Shown: one piece after another, positions 32,866-44,569 of the stretch
Position numbering within the stretch: position 1 is the stretch's first letter
Layout of the letters: every line of letters begins with the position of its first letter
Assembly (NCBI GenBank): GCA_964016885.1
Contig: OZ024740.1
Span: 3,423,336-3,487,335 of the forward strand
Length of the DNA: 64,000 bases
Direction: 5' to 3'
Source of the DNA: Eledone cirrhosa
Taxonomy: Eukaryota > Mollusca > Cephalopoda > Octopoda > Eledonidae
The notes under the pieces: model-generated
The model's database searches: none
What the model was told of the DNA's origin: nothing
Seen by the model: only the letters and a program-made list of their open reading frames with translations
Translations under genes and position numbers: made by a program

Positions 32866-35800
32866 TAAATAAACTATCACTGGTGCTAAATAAACCATCT
32901 CTAGGGCTAAATAAACTATCACTGGTACTAAATAAACTATCACTGGTGCTAAATTAACTATCACTGGTGCTAAATAAACCATCTCTAGTGCTAAATAAAC
33001 TATAACTGGTGCTAAATAAACTATCACTGGTACTATATAATATATCATTGCTGCTAAATACATTATCACTGGTACTAAATAAACTATCACTGGTGCTAGA
33101 TAAACCATCTCTAATGCTAATTAAACTATCACTGGTGCTAAATAAACTATCACTGGTACTAAATAAACTATCACTGGTGCTAAATAGAACATCGCTAGTG
33201 CTAAATAAACTATCACTGGTGCTAAATAAACTATCACTAGTACTAAATAGACCATCACTGGTGATAAATAAACCATCACTGGTACTAAATAAACTATCAC
33301 TGTTGCTAAATAAACTATCACTGGTACTAAAGTAACCATCACTGGTACTAAATAAACTATCACTGGTGCTAAATAAACTATCACTGGTACTAAATAAACG
33401 ATCACTGGTACTAAATAAACTATTACTGGTGCTAAATAAACTATTACTGGTACTAAATAAACGATCACTGGTGCTAAATAAACCATCACTGGTGCTAAAT
33501 AAACTATTACTGGTGCTAAATAAACTATTACTGGTGCTGAATAAACTATCACTGGTGCTAAATAAACTATCACCGGTATTAAATAAACTATCACTGGTAC
33601 TAAATAAACTATCACTGGTACTAAATAAACTATCACTTTGTGCTAAATAAACTATCACTGGTACTAAATAAACTATTACTGGTGCTAAATAAACTATTAC
33701 TGGTACTAAATAAACTATCACTTTGTGCTAAATAAACTATCACTGGTACTAAATAAACTATTACTGGTGCTAAATAAACTATTACTGGTGCTGAATAAAC
33801 TATCACTGGTGCAAAATAAACCATCTCTAGTGCTAAATAAACTATCACTGGTACTAAATAAACTATCACTGGTGCTAAATAAACTATCACCGGTATTAAA
33901 TAAACTATCACTGGTACTAAATAAAATATGACTGGTACTAAATAAACTATCACTTTGTGCTAAAAATAAACTATCACTGGTTCTAAATAAACTATTACTG
34001 GTGCTAAATAAACTATCACTGGTGCTAAATAAACTATTACTGGTACTAAATAAACTATTACTGGTACTAAATAAACTATTACTGGTGCTAAATAAACTAT
34101 TACTGGTGCTAAATAAACTATCACTGTTTCTAAATAAACTATTACTGGTGCTAAATAAACTATCACTGGTGCTAAATAAACTATCACTGGTGCTAAATAA
34201 AATATCACTGGTACTAAATAAACTATCACTGGTACTAAATAAACTATCACTGGTACTAAATAAACTATCACTGGTACTAAATAAACTATCACTGGTACTA
34301 AATAAACTATCACTGGTGCTAAATAAACTATCACTGGTGCTAAATAAACTATCACTGGTGCTAAATAAACTATTACTGGTGCTAAATAAACTATTACTGG
34401 TACTAAATAAACTATTAATGGTGCTAAATAAACTATTACTGGTGCTAAATAAACTATTACTGGTACTAAATAAAGGATCACTGGTGCTAAATAAACCATC
34501 ACTGGTGCTAAATAAACTATTACTGGTGCTAAATAAACTATTACTGGTGCTGAATAAACTATCACTGGTGCTAAATAAACTATCACCGGTATTAAATAAA
34601 CTATCACTGGTACTAAATAAACTATCACTGGTGCTAAATAAACTATCACTGGTGCTAAATATACTATCACTGGTACTAGATAAACTATCACTGGTGCTAA
34701 ATAAACCATCTCTAGTGCTACAGAAACTATCACTGGTGCTAAATAAACTATCACTGGTGCTAAATAAACTATCACTAGTACTAAATAAACTATCACTGGT
34801 GCTAAATTAACTATCACTGGTGCTAAATAAACCATCTCTAGTGCTAAATAAACTATCACTGGTGCTAAATAAACTATCTCTGGTACTATATATACTATCA
34901 CTGGTGCTAAATAAATTATCACTGGTGCTAAATAAACCATCTCTAGTACTAAATAAACTATCACTGGTGCTAAATTAACCATCTCTAGTGCTACATAAAC
35001 TATCACTGGTACTAAATAAACTACCGCTGGTGCAACATAAACTATCACTAGTGCTAAATAAACTATCACTGGTGCTAAATAAACTACCACAGGTGCTAAA
35101 TAAACTATCACTGGTGCTAAATAAACTATCAGTAGTACTAAATAAACTATCACTGGTGCTAAATTAACTATCACTGGTGCTAAATAAACTATCACTGGTG
35201 CTAAATAAACTATCACTGGTACTAAATAAACTATCAGTAGTACTACATAAACTATCACTGGTGCTAAATTAACTATCACTGGTGCTAAGTAAACCATCTC
35301 TAGTGCTAAATAAACTATCACTGGTGCTAAATAAACCATCTCTAGGGCTAAATAAACTATCACTGGTACTAAATAAACTATCACTGGTGCTAAATTAACT
35401 ATCACTGGTGCTAAATAAACCATCTCTAGTGCTAAATAAACTATAACTGGTGCTAAATAAACTATCACTGGTACTATATAATCTATCATTGCTGCTAAAT
35501 ACATTATCACTGGTACTAAATAAACTATCACTGGTGCTAGATAAACCATCTCTAATGCTAATTAAACTATCACTGGTGCTAAATAAACTATCACTGGTAC
35601 TAAATAAACTATCACTGGTGCTAAATAGAACATCGCTAGTGCTAAATAAACTATCACTGGTGCTAAATAAACTATCACTAGTACTAAATAGACCATCACT
35701 GGTGATAAATAAACCATCACTGGTACTAAATAAACTATCACTGTTGCTAAATAAACTATCACTGGTACTAAAGTAACCATCACTGGTACTAAATAAACTA

Positions 35801-36060
35801 TCACTGGTGCTAAATAAACTATCACTGGTACTAAATAAACGATCACTGGTACTAAATAAACTATTACTGGTGCTAAATAAACTATTACTGGTACTAAATA
35901 AACGATCACTGGTGCTAAATAAACCATCACTGGTGCTAAATAAACTATTACTGGTGCTAAATAAACTATTACTGGTGCTGAATAAACTATCACTGGTGCT
36001 AAATAAACTATCACCGGTATTAAATAAACTATCACTGGTACTAAATAAACTATCACTGGT
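27400..36060. repeat. Three-fold higher-order block (offsets 4,038 and 2,441 bp)
   Basis: The block at about 27,400-29,580 recurs at about 31,440-33,620 (offset 4,038; 27,481 and 31,519, 28,331 and 32,369, 29,070 and 33,108). It recurs again at about 33,900-36,060 (a further 2,441; 31,519 and 33,960, 33,108 and 35,549). All three contain the 24-bp CTAAAAATAAAC unit, a CTATTAATGG unit and an AAAGTAACCATC unit in the same order. Confidence 0.78.
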
Positions 36061-39000
36061 ACTAAATAAACTATCACTTTGTGCTAAATAAACTATCACT
36101 GGTACTAAATAAACTATTACTGGTGCTAAATAAACTATTACTGGTACTAAATAAACTATTACTGGTACTAAATAAACTATTACTGGTACTAAATAAACGA
36201 TCACTGGTACTAAATAAACTATCACTTTGTGCTAAATAAACTATCACTGGTACTAAATAAACTATCACTTTGTGCTAAATAAACTATCACTGGTACTAAA
36301 TAAACTATTACTGGTGCTAAATAAACTATTACTGGTGCTGAATAAACTATCACTGGTGCAAAATAAACCATCTCTAGTGCTAAATAAACTATCACTGGTA
36401 CTAAATAAACTATCACTGGTGCTAAATAAACTATCACCGGTATTAAATAAACTATCACTGGTACTAAATAAACTATCACTGGTACTAAATAAACTATCAC
36501 TTTGTGCTAAATAAACTATCACTGGTTCTAAATAAACTATTACTGGTGCTAAATAAACTATCACTGGTGCTAAATAAACTATTACTGGTGCTAAATAAAC
36601 TATTACTGGTACTAAATAAACTATTACTGGTGCTAAATAAACTATTACTGGTGCTAAATAAACTATCACTGGTTCTAAATAAACTATTACTGGTGCTAAA
36701 TAAACTATCACTGGTGCTAAATAAACTATCACTGGTGCTAAATAAAATATCACTGGTACTAAATAAACTATCACTGGTACTAAATAAACTATCACTGGTA
36801 CTAAATAAACTATCACTGGTACTAAATAAACTATCACTAGTACTAAATAAACTATCACTGGTGCTAAATAAACTATCACTGGTGCTAAATAAACTATCAC
36901 TGGTACTAGATAAACTATCACTGGTGCTAAATAAGCCATCTCTAGTGCTACAGAAACTATCACTGGTGCTAAATAAACTATCACTGGTGCTAAATAAACT
37001 ATCACTAGTACTAAATAAACTATCACTGGTGCTAAATTAACTATCACTGGTGCTAAATAAACCATCTCTAGTGCTAAATAAACTATCACTGGTGCTAAAT
37101 AAACTATCTCTGGTACTATATATACTATCACTGGTGCTAAATAAATTATCACTGGTGCTAAATAAACCATATCTAGTACTAAATAAACTATCACTGGTGC
37201 TAAATTAACCATCTCTAGTGCTACATAAACTATCACTGGTACTAAATAAACTACCGCTGGTGCAACATAAACTATCACTGGTGCTAAATAAACTATCACT
37301 GGTGCTAAATAAACTACCACAGGTGCTAAATAAACTACCACTGGTGCTAAATAAACTATCAGTAGTACTAAATAAACTATCACTGGTGCTAAATTAACTA
37401 TCACTGGTGCTAAATAAACTACCACTGGTGCTAAATAAACTATCACTGGTGCTAAATAAACTATCAGTAGTACTAAATAAACTATCACTGGTGCTAAATT
37501 AACTATCACTGGTGCTAAGTAAACCATCTCTAGGGCTAAATAAACTATCACTGGTACTAAATAAACTATCACTGGTGCTAAATTAACTATCACTGGTGCT
37601 AAATAAACCATCTCTAGTGCTAAATAAACTATAACTGGTGCTAAATAAACTATCACTGGTACTATATAAACTATCATTGCTGCTAAATAAATTATCACTG
37701 GTACTAAATAAACTATCACTGGTACTAAATAAACTATCACTGGTGCTAAATAGAACATCGCTAGTGCTAAATAAACTATCACTGGTGCTAAATAAACTAT
37801 CACTGGTACTAAATAGACCATCACTGGTGATAAATAAACCATCACTGGTACTAAATAAACTATCACTGGTGCTAAATAAACTATCACTGGTACTAAATTA
37901 ACCATCACTGGTACTAAATAAACTATCACTGGTGCTAAATAAACTATCACTGGTACTAAATAAACGATCACTGGTACTAAATAAACTATTACTGGTGCTA
38001 AATAAACTATTACTGGTACTAAATAAACGATCACTGGTGCTAAATAAACCATCACTTGTGCTAAATAAACTATTACTGGTGCTAAATAAACCATCTCTAG
38101 TGCTAAATAAACTATCACTGGTGCTAAATAAACCATCTCTAGGGCTAAATAAACTATCACTGGTACTAAATAAACTATCACTGGTGCTAAATTAACTATC
38201 ACTGGTGCTAAATAAACCATCTCTAGTGCTAAATAAACTATAACTGGTGCTAAATAAACTATCACTGGTACTATATAAACTATCATTGCTGCTAAATAAA
38301 TTATCACTGGTACTAAATAAACTATCACTGGTGCTAGATAAACCATCTCTAGTGCTAATTAAACTATCACTGGTGCTAAATAAACTATCACTGGTACTAA
38401 ATAAACTATCACTGGTGCTAAATAGAACATCGCTAGTGCTAAATAAACTATCACTGGTGCTAAATAAACTATCACTGGTACTAAATAGACCATCACTGGT
38501 GATAAATAAACCATCACTGGTACTAAATAAACTATCACTGGTGCTAAATAAACTATCACTGGTACTAAATTAACCATCACTGGTACTAAATAAACTATTA
38601 CTGGTGCTAAATAAACTATTACTGGTACTAAATAAACGATCACTGGTGCTAAATAAACCATCACTTGTGCTAAATAAACTATTACTGGTGCTAAATAAAC
38701 TATTACTGGTACTAAATAAAGGATCACTGGTGCTAAATAAACCATCACTGGTGCTAAATAAACTATTACTGGTGCTAAATAAACTATTACTGGTGCTGAA
38801 TAAACTATCACTGGTGCTAAATAAACTATCACCGGTATTAAATAAACTATCACTGGTACTAAATAAACTATCACTGGTACTAAATAAACTATCACTTTGT
38901 GCTAAATAAACTATCACTGGTACTAAATAAACTATTACTGGTGCTAAATAAACTATCACTGGTGCTAAATAAACTACCACTGGTGCTAAATAAACCATCA

Positions 39001-39986
39001 CTTGTGCTAAATAAACTATTACTGGTGCTAAATAAACCATCTCTAGTGCTAAATAAACTATCACTGGTGCTAAATAAACCATCTCTAGGGCTAAATAAAC
39101 TATCACTGGTACTAAATAAACTATCACTGGTGCTAAATTAACTATCACTGGTGCTAAATAAACCATCTCTAGTGCTAAATTAACTATAACTGGTGCTAAA
39201 TAAACTATCACTGGTACTATATAAACTATCATTGCTGCTAAATAAATTATCACTGGTACTAAATAAACTATCACTGGTGCTAGATAAACCATCTCTAGTG
39301 CTAATTAAACTATCACTGGTGCTAAATAAACTATCACTGGTACTAAATAAACTATCACTGGTGCTAAATAGAACATCGCTAGTGCTAAATAAACTATCAC
39401 TGGTGCTAAATAAACTATCACTGGTACTAAATAGACCATCACTGGTGATAAATAAACTATCACTGGTACTAAATTAACCATCACTGGTACTAAATAAACT
39501 ATTACTGGTGCTAAATAAACTATTACTGGTACTAAATAAACGATCACTGGTGCTAAATAAACCATCACTTGTGCTAAATAAACTATTACTGGTGCTAAAT
39601 AAACTATTACTGGTACTAAATAAAGGATCACTGGTGCTAAATAAACCATCACTGGTGCTAAATAAACTATTACTGGTGCTAAATAAACTATTACTGGTGC
39701 TGAATAAACTATCACTGGTGCTAAATAAACTATCACCGGTATTAAATAAACTATCACTGGTACTAAATAAACTATCACTGGTACTAAATAAACTATCACT
39801 TTGTGCTAAATAAACTATCACTGGTACTAAATAAACTATTACTGGTGCTAAATAAACTATTACTGGTACTAAATAAACTATTACTGGTACTAAATAAACT
39901 ATTACTGGTACTAAATAAACGATCACTGGTACTAAATAAACTATCACTTTGTGCTAAATAAACTATCACTGGTACTAAATAAACTA

Positions 39987-42027
39987 TCACTTTGTGCTAA
40001 ATAAACTATCACTGGTACTAAATAAACTATTACTGGTGCTAAATAAACTATTACTGGTGCTGAATAAACTATCACTGGTGCAAAATAAACCATCTCTAGT
40101 GCTAAATAAACTATCACTGGTACTAAATAAATTATCACTGGTGCTAAATAAACTATCACCGGTATTAAATAAACTATCACTGGTACTAAATAAACTATCA
40201 CTGGTACTAAATAAACTATCACTTTGTGCTAAATAAACTATCACTGGTTCTAAATAAACTATTACTGGTGCTAAATAAACTATCACTGGTGCTAAATAAA
40301 CTATTACTGGTGCTAAATAAACTATTACTGGTACTAAATAAACTATTACTGGTGCTAAATAAACTATTACTGGTGCTAAATAAACTATTACTGGTACTAA
40401 ATAAACGATAACTGGTGCTAAATAACCCATCACTGGTGCTAATTAAACTATCACTGGTGCTAAATAAAATATCACTGGTACTAAATAAACTATCACTGGT
40501 ACTAAATAAACTATCACTGGTACTAAATAAACTATCACTGGTACTAAATAAACTATCACCGGTACTAAATAAACTATCACTGGTACTAAATAAACTATCG
40601 CTGGTACTAAATAAACTATCACCGGTACTAAATAAACTATCACTTGTACTAAATAAACTATCACTGGTACTAAATAAACTATCACTGGTGCTAAATAAAC
40701 CATCACCGGTACTAAATAAACTATCACTGGTACTAAATAAACTATCACTGGTACTAAATAAACTATCACTTTGTGCTAAATAAACTATCACTGGTACTAA
40801 ATAAACTATTACTGGTACTAAATAAACTATCACTGGTACTAAATAAACTATCACTTTGTGCTAAATAAACTATCACTGGTACTAAATAAACTATCACTGG
40901 TACTAAATAAACTATCACTGGTGCTACATAAACCATCACTTGTGCTAAATAAACTATTACTGGTGCTAAATAAACTATTACTGGTACTAAATAAAGGATC
41001 ACTGGTGCTAAATAAACCATCACTGGTGCTAAATAAACTATTACTGGTGCTAAATAAACTATTACTGGTGCTGAATAAACTATCACTGGTGCTAAATAAA
41101 CTATCACCGGTATTAAATAAACTATCACTGGTACTAAATAAACTATCACTGGTACTAAATAAACTATCACTTTGTGCTAAATAAACTATCACTGGTACTA
41201 AATAAACTATTACTGGTGCTAAATAAACTATTACTGGTACTAAATAAACTATTACTGGTACTAAATAAACTATTACTGGTACTAAATAAACGATCACTGG
41301 TACTAAATAAACTATCACTTTGTGCTAAATAAACTATCACTGGTACTAAATAAACTATCACTTTGTGCTAAATAAACTATCACTGGTACTAAATAAACTA
41401 TTACTGGTGCTAAATAAACTATTACTGGTGCTGAATAAACTATCACTGGTGCAAAATAAACCATCTCTAGTGCTAAATAAACTATCACTGGTGCTAAATA
41501 AACTATTACTGGTACTAAATAAACTATTACTGGTGCTAAATAAACTATTACTGGTGCTAAATAAACTATTACTGGTACTAAAGAAACTATTACTGGTGCT
41601 AAATAAACTATTACTGGTGCTAAATAAACTATTACTGGTACTAAATAAACGATAACTGGTGCTAAATAACCCATCACTGGTGCTAAATAAACTATCACTG
41701 GTGCTAAATAAAATATCACTGGTACTAAATAAACTATCACTGGTACTAAATAAACTATCACTGGTACTAAATAAACTATCACTGATACTAAATAAACTAT
41801 CACCGGTACTAAATAAACTATCACTGGTACTAAATAAACTATCACTGGTACTAAATAAACTATCACCGGTACTAAATAAACTATCACTTGTACTAAATAA
41901 ACTATCACTGGTACTAAATAAACTATCACTGGTGCTAAATAAACCATCACCGGTACTAAATAAACTATCACTGGTACTAAATAAACTATCACTGGTACTA
42001 ATTAAACTATCACTTTGTGCTAAATAA
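39987..42027. repeat. Right-end block matching the left end of the array
   Basis: About 39,987-41,361 repeats the order of variants seen at about 771-2,082. The offset is 39,279 bp over most of the stretch (40,415 and 1,136; 40,851 and 1,572; 41,167 and 1,888), with a 63-bp (three-unit) indel before it. Next to it, 41,659-42,027 matches 3,287-3,655 at an offset of 38,372. Blocks from the two visible flanks are thus more alike than either is to the middle. Confidence 0.75.
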
Positions 42028-43396
42028 ACTATCACTGGTACTAAATAAACTATTACTGGTACTAAATAAACTATCACTGGTACTAAATAAACTATCACTT
42101 TGTGCTAAATAAACTATCACTGGTACTAAATAAACTCTGACTGGTACTAAATAAACTATCACTGGTGCTAAATAAACTATCACTGGTGCTAAATAAACTA
42201 TCACTGGTGCTAAATAAACTATCACTGGTACTAAATAAACTATCACTGGTGCTAAATAAACTAACACTGGTACTAAATAAACTATCACTGGTACTAAATA
42301 GACCATCACTGGTGATAAATAAACCATCACTGGTACTAAATAAACTATCACTAGTGCTAAATAAAATATCACTGATGCTAAATAAAATATCACTGGTACT
42401 AAATAAACTATCACTGGTACTAAATAAACTATCACTGGTGCTAAATAAACCATCACTGGTGCTTAATAAACTATCACTGGTGCTGAATAAACTATCACTG
42501 GTGCTAAATAAACCATCTCTATTGCTAAATAAACTATCACCGCTACTAAATAAACTATCACTGGTACCAAATAAACTATCACTGGTACTAAATAAACTAT
42601 CACTGGTACTAAATAAACTATCACTGGTACTAAATAAACTATCACTGGTGCTAAATAAACTATCACTGGTGCTAAATAAACTATCACTGGTACAAAATAA
42701 ACTATCACTGGTGCTAAATAAACCATCTCTAGTGCTAAATAAACTATCACTGGTGCTAAATAAACTACCGCTGGTGCGAAATAAACTATCACTGGTGCTA
42801 AATAAACTATCACTGGTGCTAAATAAACTACCACTGGTGCTAAATAAACTATCACTGGTGCTAAATAAACTATCACTATTACTAAATGAACTATCACTGT
42901 TGCTAAATAAACTATCACTGGTGCTAAATAAACTATCACTGGTGCTAAATAAACTATCACTGGTGCTACATAAATTATCACTGGTGCTAAATAAACCATC
43001 TCTAGTGCTAAATAAACTATCACTGGTACTAAATAAACTTTCTCTAGTGCTAAATAAACTATCACTGGTACTAAATAAACTATCACTGGTGCTAAATAAA
43101 CTATCACTGGTACTAAATAAACTATCACTGGTGCTAAATAAACTATCACTGTTGCTAAATAATCTATCAGTGGTACTAAATAAACTATCACTGTTACTAA
43201 ATAAACTATCTCTGGTACTAAATTAACTATCACTGGTGCTAAATAACCCATCTCTAGTGATAAATAAACTATCACTGGTGCTAAATAAACTACCACTGGT
43301 GCTAAATAAACTATCACTGGTGCTAAATTAACTATCACTGGTACTAAATAAACTATCACTTTTGCTAAATAAACTATCACTGGTGCTACATAAACT

Positions 43397-43702
43397 ATTT
43401 GTTGTCATATTGAGGAGGAGTTTGAAGGCTGAATGTGCTGTTCTGCCCCCAGGAAGCAAGGTTGCTGCAATACCGGTAGACGCAACAGCAAGTGCCAAGT
43501 GTCTGTGTTGTCGAACCTTGGCAAGGAGAAGCTGTATGACAAAAGTCTTCCCTGTGCCTCCAAGGGTGCCCAAGAAAAATATTCCTCCCGTACGATGGTG
43601 GACACTGTCAGCAATAGTGTTATATGCTCGTTCCTGTTCTTGCAGCAGCATTGGTTCATGTTCAGTGACATATGTAGCCAAGCTGTCAGTGTCGTAGGAT
43701 AG
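43397..43702 (-). pseudogene. Helitron Pif1-type helicase, amino-terminal fragment, truncated by the satellite
   Basis: Read on the minus strand, this encodes the start of a Helitron helicase. The Walker A motif GTLGGTGKT lies near 43,541-43,573. Motif Ia follows, with ALAVASTGIAATLLPGGRTA and then HSAFKL. This is the superfamily 1 helicase that unwinds DNA during rolling-circle transposition. The frame runs into the 21-bp satellite after LLNMTTN, so motifs II to VI are missing. It is one frame off from the preceding Helitron segment, with a shift near 43,705. The fragment cannot be functional. The family call is secure from the paired Walker A and TAHSAFKL motifs and from the Rep region upstream in the same orientation. 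Confidence 0.9.
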
Positions 43703-44569
43703 TTCCCGAAGTATTTCTGCGGAAATGACGTTTTGTTGGTTTGGAGCAGACCATATGTCTGCAGTGCATTCCCACCCATTGCAGCAATCATATTTTCAAT
43801 TTCAATAAGTGCTTTGTTGTAGATTTCATCTGTGAAGCCTACTTCCATGTCAGGAAGTTGTAATTGTGCTTGATGTCTGAAGTCCTCAGAGAGGTCATCT
43901 CTGTACTTGAGCCACAAGAAGGAAGGATCGGGCAATTCACAAATGTACAGTAAGACAGAAAAAAGCTTCCTAATGCTGTGTGGCACTTGTAAAACAACTG
44001 CTTCTGCCAAAGTGGCATCCCACTGAGCACCATCTTCCAGTATTCCACGCCTGAGACAGGCCTCTCTGTACGTGTCACAAATTTGGCCATCAACAGTTCT
44101 TAGGTGTTGAAAACTTACGTCATGGAGAAGCATACGCAGGTAGTAACATTCTTGGTAGATGGGGGGCACTGTGTAAACTCGCGCCAGGCAGCTGTCAAAG
44201 TTAAAATCTGGATGACCATCAACGCTTTCACTTTTGATTCTTGGCTTCAATGAATACTTTTCCCATTTGTAGAAAGAGGGAACTTGGGGATACAACAAAG
44301 TGCGAGCGAATGCGTCGCCTTGACATAGTTGAAAGAATGCAGTAAGACTTGTGTTCCTTGGTTGTAGAGCCCTCAGAAAAGCTGCTTGTTTTGTATAGTA
44401 CACTCTTTGGCCGTTTTCTAGGTGCACAGAAAGGGGTTGGACGGCAGGGTATCTTCTGTGCATTGAGAAACGGTAAATTCGCCAAAAGGCCTCGCTGGTA
44501 CTTATATATCGTGCTTATTGGTACTGTACAACTTCATCCCGTTTGTTTTCTTCTTTAAGCCTGAACATG
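43703..44569 (-). pseudogene. Helitron Rep-helicase linker region
   Basis: The minus strand has an open stretch from 44,463 to the frameshift near 43,705. It begins MHRRYPAVQPLSVHLENGQ, the conserved block found between the Rep and helicase domains of Helitron proteins. Upstream in the same frame, ARYISTSEAFWRIYRFS is readable but is interrupted by a TAA near 44,508. The region continues through a conserved-looking acidic and aromatic stretch with CYYLRMLL and ends in SFPQKYF, which normally leads straight into the helicase. Order and orientation match a single ancestral Helitron gene running right to left. Decay is moderate: one stop and a frameshift at each end. Confidence 0.85.

Larger units (their letters stand above)
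10960..39480. repeat. Recurrent higher-order module with diagnostic variant units
   Basis: A fixed series of rare units recurs through this part. In order, they contain ACTATATATACTATC, ACCGCTGGTGCAACATAAAC, CTACCACAGGTGC, CTATCAGTAGTAC, CCATCTCTAGGGC, CTATCATTGCTGC, ATAGAACATCGCTAGTGC and ATAGACCATCACTGGTGA. Modules containing the CATTGCTGC/ACATCGCTAG part start near 11,014, 12,526, 20,197, 22,490, 24,972, 28,971, 30,462, 33,009, 35,450, 37,638, 38,247 and 39,193; a shorter version lies near 16,078. Spacings run from about 0.6 to 4.1 kb, so the module is stable in order but varies in length. A copy of its end also opens the window at 16-198. Confidence 0.8.
1..43397. repeat. Giant 21-bp satellite array (about 2,066 units)
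   Basis: The whole stretch is head-to-tail copies of a 21-bp unit with core AAATAAACTATCACTGG, preceded by TRCT, where R splits the units into a 'GTG' and a 'GTA' class. Common single-base variants are CTATTACTGG, CCATCACTGG, CCATCTCTAGTG, CGATCACTGG and CTATCACCGG. Phase is broken only by rare 20-, 22- and 24-bp units. The array touches the left edge, so its full length is unknown. It ends against a Helitron helicase fragment near 43,397. The unit has no stop in three of six frames. Translation gives heptapeptides LVLNKLS (plus), VIVYLVP and SDSLFST (minus), which explains ORFs up to 693 codons; none shows any sign of being a gene. No gene was found inside it. Confidence 0.99.

Noticed and set aside
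1..43397. Hundreds of ORFs (up to 693 codons) on both strands of the 21-bp array
   Set aside because: They are heptapeptide repeats produced by a 21-bp unit without stops in three frames, many begin at non-ATG codons, and they overlap each other in several frames. There is no splice, promoter or composition evidence for a gene.
1..43397. CRISPR-like regular repeat array
   Set aside because: There are no unique spacers, units abut directly, and the setting is eukaryotic.
43362..43702. Plus-strand ORFs over the Helitron helicase
   Set aside because: No recognisable motifs; they mirror the minus-strand helicase reading, which has Walker A and motif Ia.
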